A stretch of DNA of 21,680 bases from Chara braunii (taxonomy: Eukaryota > Streptophyta > Charophyceae > Charales > Characeae): NCBI GenBank assembly GCA_003427395.1, contig BFEA01000057.1:975911-997590 (forward strand), in the 5' to 3' direction. The notes beneath the pieces are model-generated. The model was not told the origin of the DNA, searched no databases, and saw only the letters and a list, made by a program, of their open reading frames with translations. The position numbers and the translations under genes are program-made. Positions 1 to 7,886 of the stretch are shown one piece after another; the first letter of the stretch is position 1, and every line of letters starts with the position of its first letter.

Positions 1-399
1 TGAAGATTATTTTGGTGGAACGATAAAGTTCCGGGCGGAAGGGTCAGTGTGTCACTGGTGATGCGCCAGACAACTCACCACCGCTCCAAATTCCTTCCTG
101 CCCTAGGGACTATCTTACCCTGCACCCTTTGGGACACCCCAGGTTGCAGAAGACGGTAAGGCCCTCAGATCGGTTTTGCGCCCGCTAGAGGGTTACCTCC
201 CCTTAGCGCACGCTTCAGCCAACGCCTGAGCGTTGGAAACTACCCCATGGCTCAGAATAGGCCATTTGGGTAGGGGCACCACATTATGCGCCGTCATCGC
301 AGCTAATCTCGTAGGACTGCAATGCGGATCGATATGGGTAGGACCTGTGTCCGCGCGATCTTATACTAAAACTTGCGCACGACAGTTACCGACTTTCGT
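1..399. other. Geneless stretch, no recognisable feature
   Basis: No convincing gene is seen. Short open frames overlap on both strands without recognisable domains. The only structure noted is that 359-420 is a diverged direct repeat of 788-850: both begin TCTTATACT and end near AACGTTATGGG. This links the stretch to the left arm of the foldback beginning around 400. Confidence 0.5.
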
Positions 400-1870
400 T
401 GCAGAACGTTATGGGTCGAGCGGAGTCCCTCCTTTTCGGTGTTTGTTCTCCTCTTTGAGTTTCTTGTTGGACGTTGTAGTCCGTGGCAGCCGTCAAAGTC
501 AAACCCCTTGATTTTGGCTACCACGACAGCCCTAAAGTTGTCTACTCAACCCCTCTGCACAGAGTGCAGAAGAGGGTGTGGTCTTCAACCGCACATGGCG
601 GTTGTCTGGCGTCGAGAGATTACCCCTCAAAGCGCCTGTCAGCCGACACTTGAGTGTCGAACGCGACCTTCGAGACTGTCAAGGGCCGCAAGGCTACTAG
701 TACCACATGGTAGGTACCCCATCGGCACGAGTGTTCACGTATGCATGCATGGCTGGTCGATAGGAGGAGGCTATGTGCTCGCACGACTCTTATACTGAAG
801 TCCAGCGCACAGTACCTATCTGATTCTCGCGGCATAACGTTATGGGCCAGATATGGAAGGGACTAGGAGTGTTGAGTTGTGTCGTGGTGTTGTTTGTTGA
901 GTTATCGTGTGTGGTTCCAGGTGTTATGCGTGGGTAAGTGTGAGTGTTGTGGCGTAACGCGTGGTGTGCGTGATGCATCCTAGTCGACCGGCGCCGAGTC
1001 ACGTTTGGGACTTCAGCCCCCCAGTGCGGCGATTCGCGTACGGGTTCGATTTCGGGCGTTCGACCGCGCGTAACCCTATGCTACAGCGAACGAGAAACGC
1101 CCTCGGCTGGGCCACCTCTGCAATTGCATACGGAAAGCATTCGCATATGGTTCAGTAGCTCGGCAGGGATACGCCCACCTAAGGGATGGTGACAGCTCCC
1201 GCAGGTGGAGGTAAGCGGTGCCTCGCGTGACCCTGTTCTGTCGTAGGGGCTCTCGAGAGGTATGGCTGGCGCACTCGGCCGGAGCGGCAAACGCTCTCCA
1301 CGACAAGTCCTGCAAAATCCTACGTGACGCGGCCGGGAGGGTCCCCGTGCGGGACCAATGCGCTAGACAGCGACAACGCTCCTAGTCCCTTCAGTAGTCG
1401 TCCCATAACTCTCCGGTGCGGAAAATCGGATAGGCGTCATGCACGAGGCTCAGTATAAAACCGGACGGATGTTGGGCTAGCTCATACCGATTTGCGATGC
1501 AAGCGTATGCAAGCAATCGCAATGATGGCGTACTATGTAGTGCCCATACTGATGCGGTCCTCGTTAATCTCGAGGGTCGCATTCGACACTCAAGTGTCGG
1601 CTGATACGCGCTTTGAGGGTTAATCTCTCGACGTTGGACAACCGCCATGCGCGGTTGAAAACCACACACCCTCTTCTGCACTCTGTGCAGAGTGGGTGGT
1701 ACACAGGTCCATACCTGTGGTGGCAGTCATTTTTTGCTGCCCTGGAGGTGAGTTCCACTTCGGGCCCGGACAGAAGTCAAGGGGTTTGACTTTGACGGCT
1801 GCCACGGACTATAACGTCCAACCATGACAACTCTAAAAAGCAAAGGTAGGTCGGAGGTCCCCCTTTTCCG
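400..1870. repeat. Large imperfect foldback (inverted repeat) with ~500-bp loop
   Basis: The left arm (about 400-875) reads as the diverged reverse complement of the right arm (about 1377-1870). Anchors seen directly: CGACACTTGAGTGTCGAA at 646-663 against TTCGACACTCAAGTGTCG at 1583-1600; the CTCTGCACAGAGTGCAGAAG block near 550 against its complement near 1675; the GACTTTGACGGCTGCC block near 1790 against GGCAGCCGTCAAAGTC near 485; and GAAGGGACTAGGAG near 856 against CTCCTAGTCCCTTC near 1379. Indels and substitutions are frequent, so the element is old. The loop (876-1376) contains a separate dispersed repeat. No transposase frame is visible. It could be a foldback/MULE-like non-autonomous element or a rearranged inverted duplication. 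Terminal duplications were not identified. Confidence 0.75.
975..1345 (+). repeat. Dispersed repeat, copy 1 (copy 2 at 13950-14335)
   Basis: This is a diverged direct copy of 13950-14335, aligned over roughly 350 bp. The best conserved part is a hairpin: CCACCT at 1175-1180 and AGGTGG at 1203-1208 enclose a 22-nt loop that begins AAGGGATGGTGACA. Copy 2 has the identical stem, loop length and 14-nt loop start (14160-14193). Other shared blocks are GCGTTCRACC, CCTATGCTAC, CAGTAGCTC and CGAGAGGTAT. Minus-strand frames in both copies also look alike (the peptide ELSPSLRW is shared), but nucleotide identity alone explains that. It lies inside the loop of the foldback. Family unknown. Confidence 0.75.
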
Positions 1871-2094
1871 GAAGAACTCATGACCCTGGGGTACCCTCCC
1901 CTTTTCGGGTGGTGCCTGCGGCCTATAATCCCAAGCGTTCATGCATACGTGCGAGCCCCCTTGATCCCATAACCTTTAGGCGCTAGGGCGACGAAACGTC
2001 GAGCACAGGATCCTAACATAAAGTCGCACGGCTGCAAGCTAGTCCCATACCAACCAACGATGTCAGTCATACGTGGTAATAATCGCGGCTCTGG
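1871..2094. other. Short geneless interval
   Basis: No gene, repeat or regulatory site is recognised. It separates the foldback from the small tandem hairpin repeat. Confidence 0.4.
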
Positions 2095-2190
2095 CCTCGC
2101 GATATTGAATGGCTGAAGGAATATATCGTGATGAGTTACCCCTCACGATATTGAACGGCTGAAGGACATGTCGTTCGGCCCTCGCGACAT
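2095..2190 (+). repeat. Tandem hairpin repeat, two units plus a partial third
   Basis: Units begin at 2095, 2141 and 2179 with CCTCRCGAYAT. In unit 1, CGCGATAT (2098-2105) can pair with ATATCGTG (2123-2130). In unit 2, ACGATAT (2145-2151) can pair with ATGTCGT (2168-2174). Both use only Watson-Crick and G-T pairs. The loops share TGAAYGGCTGAAGGA. The stems differ while pairing is kept, but with two complete units the evidence for selection is weak. Unit 3 is truncated (CCTCGCGACAT only). Confidence 0.65.
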
Positions 2191-2752
2191 TTCCGTCTCC
2201 AGGGTTGGGTGTCTCGACAGACAGTGCAGATAGGCTCTGCGCGAGGGGAGGTTTCTCCCCTGCATAGTCTAGAGCTTGGGATGTCCTGGACAACGACCTT
2301 GAATCCCGGCCTAGGACCAACGTCCTACTAAGAAAAACCCCTTAAGAAGCAAACAAGAAGAACGAAGGGTCTCCCCTATGCCTCTCAGTCTTAACCTCCG
2401 AGTAGGCTTTTAGCACGGCCCCCATTGGGCCGCGCGAACACTCATCATAGGTTCACACTCGGATACATATATAAGGGGGTAAGTATGTGACGATCACTTC
2501 TCACAGTCTCAGTGGGGTTCTCTACAACCATATGTATATATGTGATCCCAGGCAATCAAAGTTCAGCACCTGAGCCGCAAAAATATACTTGCAGTCACAT
2601 CCAAGAATCAAACAACAGTCCACGCACTACACGGAGTCTACCCCAACCATTTTCTGCACTCATACCCCTCGCTTTAGCCATGCAAGCCCCAATCTCCAGT
2701 CTTACCAACCATAATTAAATACTCAGCACCTTTGTTAAATGGTCATTCAATA
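2191..2752. other. Geneless stretch
   Basis: No gene is supported. The composition shifts to AT-rich around 2340 and stays so to about 5050. A TATATATAAG string occurs at 2465-2474, but no flanking transcription unit is visible, so I do not call it a promoter. Confidence 0.45.
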
Positions 2753-2967
2753 AAAGTTTGGGTGAAACTTTAATAAAACATCAAAGATCATCAGGGCTAA
2801 AGCCTTTTAGGTTGGGTCCAAGGAGTGAGTTGGAATTGAGTCGTAACCCGGCGAATCGGCAACCGACCTGTTATCTGTGATAACAGAAGATGATCCTCGT
2901 AGGATCAAGCTGAAGCTAGCCCAAATCCTGAACCAACCGGTCAAGAGGGCCTGTAACACAAGACAGG
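2753..2967. repeat. Cluster of short perfect stem-loops
   Basis: Four perfect inverted repeats fall in about 215 bp. They are AAAGTTT/AAACTTT (2753-2759 and 2765-2771, loop 5); CTGTTATC/GATAACAG (2868-2875 and 2879-2886, loop 3); GATCCT/AGGATC (2892-2897 and 2901-2906, loop 3); and CCTGT/ACAGG (2950-2954 and 2963-2967). The 8-bp and 6-bp tight hairpins are adjacent. Short hairpins arise by chance in a window this size, so only the clustering is notable. It is the upstream edge of the hairpin-rich island. Confidence 0.5.
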
Positions 2968-3149
2968 TCAATCCCCAGGCTAAATTTATAAGTCCATGGA
3001 GAATAATCCCCATATTACGATCTCACTCAAATCATCCTAGTTAATTAAGTCTAACTCTACCGCTAAGCAGTGCCCAAAGCAAAGGTAGACCCTGGCATAA
3101 TCTCCCCTATACAGAGTGGGTCACCAGAATCACCCCATGTCGAAATATA

Positions 3150-3530
3150 ATCTAACTCCTTTAAACTAAGAAAATTTCGGCAGCGCTTCCCGTAGGAAAA
3201 GTGTCTTTCCAGAATTTATATCAGCCCGAATATAATACCAGAAATAGTCCTTGACTCTCCAAAGTCCAATTTTGTCTAACTCCATGAATTAGCAAAAAAT
3301 TGGGCAGCACTCCCTTTAGAAAAGGAGACTTCCCAAATTTTTACTAAGTCATATATGAAATTTAGACAAGTTGAACTTTGAAAAGTTAAAATTTGACTAA
3401 CTTCTTGGATTTGCAGAAATTTCGGCAGCGCTTCCCGTAGAGAAAGTAGTTTACCAAAATTTATACAGAGCCAAGTATAACAAAAGATCCCAGAAAATGC
3501 CAGAATAGATCTAAGTAAAATAAACCTAAC
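3150..3530 (+). repeat. Three tandem ~122-bp units with nested stem-loops
   Basis: Each unit starts with (T/A)CTAACTYC and holds a hairpin whose loop begins CAGC(G/A)C. The stems are AAATTTCGG/CCAGAATTT (3172-3180, 3209-3217); AAAAAATTGGG/CCCAAATTTTT (3294-3304, 3332-3342); and AAATTTCGG/CCAAAATTT (3417-3425, 3454-3462). Units 1 and 3 carry a C-A mismatch at the third pair; unit 2 has G-C there. Unit 1 has a G-T pair where unit 3 has T-A. Loops are 27-28 nt and hold a second internal stem, clearest in unit 2 (CTCC 3310-3313 with GGAG 3324-3327, TTT 3315-3317 with AAA 3321-3323). The region between the hairpins is more diverged than the hairpins. No coding potential is seen. Confidence 0.75.
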
Positions 3531-3760
3531 TCGGAAAATGCAGGAATTGAGACTAACTCCTATCGCTCTAGCACGTGGCGAGCCTCTAAAGCAACTACCT
3601 GACAAAGTGAAACTCAGACCAAGTAGTAGCCTCACTCAGTCACATGCAGGTCAAACCACAAGGGTAAGTATTTTCACCATCCCAAGTATGCCTGAACAAA
3701 CAATAGTTCATAGTCTTTCAATGATTTAACCCTTTATACCCAGCTTACATAGGGCGTAAA

Positions 3761-4660
3761 GTCAGGCCATCCAATCTTATGGAACATGTCTGACCCAGTC
3801 ATTGAGTATACACCAACATGTTGCACAACTACTTCTCTCTTCCTTTGGGCATATGACTAAGTCATTCATCTTAGAAACAAAATTTAGCCGCCCTGAACTA
3901 TTTAATATCCAAATTATATATACGTTTCTGAACTTAGTGTTCAAAAGCTGGGCGTAGGACCGAGCCATTCATCTTAGAAACAAAGCTCAGCCTGCTCGAA
4001 GTTACCTTCAGTTATATTCTTAATTATACCCTCTTCAATTTATGATAGGCTATAGTCAGACCATCCAATTTTATGGAACCCTTCTCTGACTAGCCTGTTC
4101 TTAAATAAGCAGTAATAAAATATAGTCAAATTATAACCTTTTGGGTTCCAGCATGTGCGAGGCATTGGGCCAGACCATCGAATCTTATGGAATATATCTG
4201 GTCCTCTGTCGGGTTCGTTCCTCTCTGATCCATATGTGTGCGGCATGAGTTCAAAGTCATCCAATGTTATGGAACATGCTTTGACCTCGGCGAATATTGC
4301 TCCTTCAGAATAAACAAACAAAGGAGTTGGGTCATTCATCTTAGAAACAAAGCTCAACCCCTTTTTCTCAGCACCCAAAAAGCAGAGTACTCTGAGTTAG
4401 ACCCAGAGACCGTTCAAAAACTACGCAAAAATAAACAGCGGTCAGACCATTCATCTTAGAAACAAAGTCTGACCCTCAAGTTTGTACAACTAAAACCCCA
4501 CAAAATAAGTGGTCAGGTCATTCATCTTAGAAACAAAGCCTAGCGAAATTAAATAAACACAATGACCAAGCCATTCATCTTAGAAACAAAGCTTGGCCTT
4601 TTCAGAAAACCAGAATAAACACAGCAGTCAGGCCATCCAATCTTATGGAACATGCCTAAC
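3761..4660 (+). repeat. Array of 11 hairpin elements with two related loops and covarying stems
   Basis: Six A-type units have the invariant 19-nt loop CATTCATCTTAGAAACAAA; their stem-to-stem spans are 3857-3887, 3960-3990, 4326-4358, 4440-4474, 4512-4544 and 4566-4596. Five B-type units have loops close to CATCCAATCTTATGGAACAT: 3761-3794, 4047-4096, 4167-4204, 4251-4284 and 4627-4660. The stems differ but remain paired, for example GGTCAGAC/GTCTGACC, CCAAGC/GCTTGG, CTAAGT/ATTTAG, GTTGGGT/GCTCAAC, GGGCCAGA/TCTGGTCC and TCAAAG/CTTTGA. The 4047-4096 unit has a 12-bp stem with a 2-nt bulge. The loops themselves contain an inner 3-bp pairing, TTC/GAA in A and TCC/GGA in B, itself compensatory. 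Units in the right half are preceded by an AATAAACA-like leader. No gene is present and I do not recognise the family. Confidence 0.85.
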
Positions 4661-5259
4661 CCCATAGGACCTTTCAATCTTAAGCAAAACCACCTTTCTC
4701 CCAACCTTCCCCATGATGCAACCCTTTGTTACAATCAACTTTCAGTCAAGCAAAGAAACTGAAACTGCCATTACACATACGTTCGTTTACTTAGTCTGGG
4801 TTATGTCCTGAAAGTCAAACCCAATGTCAAATATGGGGTGCATGCAACATACTCAGTCAACGCATAGAGAGACGTACAAATAGGGGTTATTACCGGGTTT
4901 ATAGAGGGGAAGCAATGATTACCTCTCAGTTCCCTGCCTCCAGAACTCCTCCTGAGTTCCGGCAGAGCTCCCGCAATCGGTGGGGCGAACCTCCCACAGA
5001 GGCCTTGGCGCGGATTACGGGTTGCAATCCCGCCTGCCGCCTTCCTCTCAGAACCAGCAGACTAGACTTAAAGTAAGAAGGATAGGAAGAGAAGGTTTCA
5101 GACTCTCAGATCCAAGAAGGGTGCTCTCAGACTCGCAGGAGAGGGTCTTGTTATCTTGATGCGCCTGAGGGCCCCGCAATGGCAGCCGAAACGTAACAGC
5201 TCGGTCAATTGGAGGTAGAACCGTCGGAATGAACCCTTTGACCATCCCCTGGCTCGCCC
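4661..5259. other. Geneless flank between hairpin array and adapter junction
   Basis: No gene is supported. A 6-bp perfect hairpin GAACTC/GAGTTC occurs around 4945-4961. The last few hundred bases before 5260 should be treated with caution because they abut a sequencing-adapter junction. Confidence 0.45.
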
Positions 5260-5297
5260 CTGTCTCTTATACACATCTAGATGTGTATAAGAGACAG
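5260..5297. other. Nextera mate-pair junction adapter (assembly artefact)
   Basis: A perfect 38-bp palindrome is made of CTGTCTCTTATACACATCT (5260-5278) followed directly by its reverse complement (5279-5297). The half-site is the Tn5 mosaic end used in Nextera tagmentation. Two head-to-head copies are exactly the circularisation junction of Nextera mate-pair libraries. The minus strand translates here to SYTHLDVYKRQ, a peptide I know as an adapter-derived artefact in predicted proteins. There is no 9-bp duplication around it, which argues against a genuine Tn5-type insertion. The sequences on either side may not be adjacent in the genome. Confidence 0.97.
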
Positions 5298-6125
5298 ATA
5301 ACAGACCGTGCTGGTTAGCAACGGTCAGCCGTGGCATACAGCGATACACAGTAGTCAGCAGTCTGCGATGGTCGTGCCCAAAAGCTAACAATCAGCCCGC
5401 ACACGGCCAACCGTAGCAGCAGTTCGCACCTAACCAGTAAGGTGGGCTCCTCAAACTCTGCGACCAACCTGCAACCACTCCCCCAGTTCAGCAAACAGCG
5501 CTTTGGTCAGACAGCGAGGCCTCCAGTCTGCTGCTGCTCCTTCACGTCTTTGCCTCAATTGGCGAGCACGGCCCTTACTCGGTAAGCGATCGATTCATGG
5601 TTTGCTCCAACGTCCCACAGGTAGGTTCTCCAGATCGTGGCTTTCCCTCATCCACTCCACACGGCAGATTGAGCCATACACCTATCAACAGGCGACTTCT
5701 TCAGGTCACACCTCAGCTGCAGTCAGCTCGCTCCACGGGCTAGGATGCTCAGCGGTTAATGCTAAGCCCACAACTTCGCCGCTTACACAATGCTGCTCGG
5801 CCCCGGCAGTGAATCTGCAACACTATCGAACGAGGGCAACAGTAAGCAAGATAGTCGCGAGCCTGGCCAAGTTCGATGTTCTCTACGGCCGAGTTACACC
5901 CGTACGTTCGACAGTTATTCAACTATGAACCGGCTACCGTTCCTATTTGTACGTACCCTCTTACGGAATCAGGTACGTATCCCGACTCCCCGCTACTTTC
6001 ACCGACAGACCAGGCAAGAACTAACGAACCTTTAGCGGACAGACACATCCCCCCTTCTTAGTCCTCTCTCTCTCTCCTCCTCCACGTCCATCGCGTTCAC
6101 CCCCCGCTCGGCTCGCTAGATACGA
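5298..6125. other. Geneless stretch downstream of adapter junction
   Basis: An open frame at 5503-5928 (+, 141 codons) has no recognisable domain, no homologous copy in the window and overlapping alternative frames, so I do not call it a gene. A CT-rich run lies at 6062-6082. Nothing else is recognised. Confidence 0.4.
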
Positions 6126-6162
6126 GAATGAATCTCCCGCTAGAATAAGGGAGGATTCATTC
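6126..6162. repeat. 13-bp hairpin with one-base bulge
   Basis: GAATGAATCTCCC (6126-6138) pairs with GGGAGGATTCATTC (6149-6162) around a 10-nt loop. One extra base in the right arm is bulged. The right arm's GGATTCATTC is also the start of the 98-bp tandem repeat, so hairpin and repeat share sequence. Confidence 0.8.
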
Positions 6163-6336
6163 AGTCCCCCCCTCCGATCTACCCCCGCCAGGCACCGCGC
6201 AGCCCCCGCTGCGATCTACCCCCGCCAGGACCGGTAGGGTACCAGCGGAAGGATTCATTCAGTCCCCCCCTGCGATCTACCCTTGCCAGGCACCGCACAG
6301 CCCCCGATACAGCCCCCGCTGGTACCCTACCGGTCC
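6153..6336 (+). repeat. 98-bp tandem duplication containing a 21-bp perfect inverted repeat
   Basis: Unit 1 (6153-6250) and partial unit 2 (6251-6336) both start GGATTCATTCAGTCCCCCCC and share CGATCTACC and GCCAGGCACCGC blocks. Unit 1 also has an internal duplication of the GATCTACCCCCGCCAGG block. A perfect 21-bp inverted repeat, 6228-6248 against 6316-6336, spans the two units. Its core is GGTAGGGTACC / GGTACCCTACC. The inverted repeat contains no gap or mismatch. No gene is present. Confidence 0.8.
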
Positions 6337-6339
6337 CGT

Positions 6340-7190
6340 GAATCGGTTCCGTTGTCGCGCCTACCAGCAAAAACCAAGGGAGGATAGCCCCGTCGGGCCC
6401 TCAACCCCCTCAGTTTTCTCAGTGACGCTCCGCTGCTCCCTCGCCGCCGCATGCTGGTCTCGATTCCCGAACCTGCGTAGTAAAAGTCCACCACTATAAC
6501 TTATAGGGCTAAGCCCAAGCCTGAAAGGCCAGGCGCGGATTTCAATATGAAGTAGTACCGCGCGGTGCCTAGGCCTGGGAAGAACAGCCTGCCCCCCCCC
6601 CCCCTTCCTGCCTACAACCAGCACGCCGTCGCTAGGTACCCGCGTCGGCTTACCTAAACCACTCCGTGGCTGCCCCGCGCGCCATCCCATGCGCCACTCC
6701 TACCGTCGGTCGCACGCACCAACCAAAAACGAACCTTCAATCCTTAATCAAATTCGTAACACGGTCCAGGTCCGCCGACTGGACCGGCCGCTCACTCAAT
6801 CAGAAAAATCACACGCGCGCCTTGAAACTGCGCGCCCACATACCTTCTAACTTAGTCGCGATAAATCCCGGACGCCGTCGTGCCTCGCACAACTTATTTT
6901 GACCAAACCCACTTTTCTTGTCAACTGCAAAAACCAGGGCGGATACCCTTGTAAGGGTATTCGCGCCGACAACGCTCAATGTCACGGTTACAGGTAAGTA
7001 CCGGCCCTTCGGGCCTTCAGATCAACCAAGTGTCCTTGCAAGTCACACACACACTCAAACCGACAAACACTTCGACATGCATAAAAACCAGCAAGCATGC
7101 ACACACACACAAAGTTGGGAAACGGGCTCAGGTCGCTGGTCGGACTAACCCCACTACTATATATAGACTGAGTTGCTCCCTTTTTACTTG
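6340..7190. other. Geneless stretch with poly-C run and small hairpins
   Basis: A poly-C tract covers 6592-6604. GCGGATACCCTT (6939-6950) pairs with AAGGGTATTCGC (6953-6964), all 12 positions paired if one G-T is allowed, with a 2-nt loop. GGCCCTTCGGGCC follows at about 7002-7014. A short CA-rich run lies near 7100. A GGTAAGTACC string near 6992 resembles a splice donor, but no exon is supported. Confidence 0.45.
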
Positions 7191-7194
7191 AAGT

Positions 7195-7278
7195 GGGAGC
7201 TAGCTTAATAGGTTTCGGTGATGTTTGACAAGCAGGAGGTGCGGGGATCAAGGCCTATCGCCCTTTGAGCTAGCTCCC
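7195..7278. repeat. 11-bp perfect inverted repeat with GCTAGC core
   Basis: GGGAGCTAGCT (7195-7205) and AGCTAGCTCCC (7268-7278) are exact reverse complements separated by 62 bp. They flank sequence next to the tRNA-like piece at 7322-7385 and may belong to the same mobile element, but this is inference. Confidence 0.7.
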
Positions 7279-7321
7279 TTTTGATAGGGAACTTTACTTT
7301 TGTTTTGCCCTGTTTTGAACG

Positions 7322-7385
7322 GTCGGGGTTTGAACCCACGACCTTGTCATCAAAATTAGTTATAGTTAGCCCCATTAAAACAGAG
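7322..7385 (-). repeat. Degenerate tRNA-like (SINE-like) fragment with pol III B box
   Basis: On the minus strand the string AAGGTCGTGGGTTCAAACCC matches the variable loop plus T-arm of many tRNAs and contains a perfect B-box consensus (GGTTCAAACCC). GGTCG and CGACC bracket it. The upstream part, which should hold the D-arm and A box, is degenerate (GGGGCTAACTATAACTAA), and no acceptor stem of correct length closes it. I read it as a tRNA pseudogene or the head of a tRNA-derived SINE rather than a functional tRNA. A chance T-arm-like hairpin is possible. Confidence 0.35.
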
Positions 7386-7540
7386 TTTGACACTTGGCAA
7401 GTCGGGATGGTTAGTAGTTAGATTTGCTTTTGTTTCCTTTTATTTATTTATTTTTATTTTGCTATTAGTTAGATTCATTTTCTTTTATTTTTCTTAGTTT
7501 TATTTTATCTCTCACCTGCGGTTATTTCTTTGTAGAGTCA

Positions 7541-7583
7541 CTTTAGTGAATCTGCCTCCGAAACTAGGGCAGATTCAGTAAAG
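7541..7583. repeat. 16-bp stem-loop
   Basis: CTTTAGTGAATCTGCC (7541-7556) and GGCAGATTCAGTAAAG (7568-7583) pair at 15 of 16 positions around an 11-nt loop. It follows a T-rich tract (7430-7505). There is no U-run directly after it and no adjacent gene, so I do not call it a terminator. Confidence 0.8.
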
Positions 7584-7886
7584 GGAGTGAGGGTTTTCTC
7601 GTACTATGAGGCTCGTCAGACCTCGATCGCATCGGGCCCTTCCACAACTCGAAAAGTCTAGACACGACCCGACATCCACTAGGCGGGTCGCGTCTCACAC
7701 GTGTGCGGAGGCACGAGTGGCGAACCATGGCGGAGGGAAAATAGCGCCCTCGGGTAAGCGACAGAGATGGCATGTGGGCGAGCTACCAGAAGGAAGGTCA
7801 CCCGCTGGTGAAAAAGGACAGAGACTGCGTGGAAAATAAGAAGATGAAGGCGCACAGATTATGAAAGAATGGGGCCACGATGAGGA
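7584..7886. other. Geneless stretch before the GAA region
   Basis: No gene is supported. Short frames on both strands lack recognisable motifs. Confidence 0.4.

Noticed and set aside
1076-1315. Minus-strand frame similar to one at 14145-14330, as a conserved protein
   Set aside because: The peptide similarity follows from the nucleotide-level dispersed repeat; the best conservation lies at a hairpin, not across a reading frame.
2461-2480. TATA-box promoter (TATATATAAG)
   Set aside because: No transcription unit, exon or conserved gene follows; AT-rich DNA yields such strings by chance.
3761-4660. CRISPR array
   Set aside because: Identical short blocks are spaced irregularly, their flanks are unit-specific inverted arms rather than spacers, and no cas-like gene is present.
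4985-5042. tRNA-like GGGTTGCAATCCC
   Set aside because: It differs from the B-box consensus at a key base and no cloverleaf can be formed around it.
5260-5297. Genuine transposon end or palindromic regulatory site
   Set aside because: The sequence is exactly a head-to-head Nextera mosaic-end pair with no target duplication.
5098-5391. 97-codon minus-strand frame
   Set aside because: It reads straight through the mate-pair adapter; the central peptide is artefactual.
5503-5928. 141-codon plus-strand frame as a gene
   Set aside because: Overlapped by other frames, no motif, and close to the adapter junction.
7541-7600. Transcription terminator
   Set aside because: No U-run after the stem and no adjacent gene; the context is eukaryotic-like.
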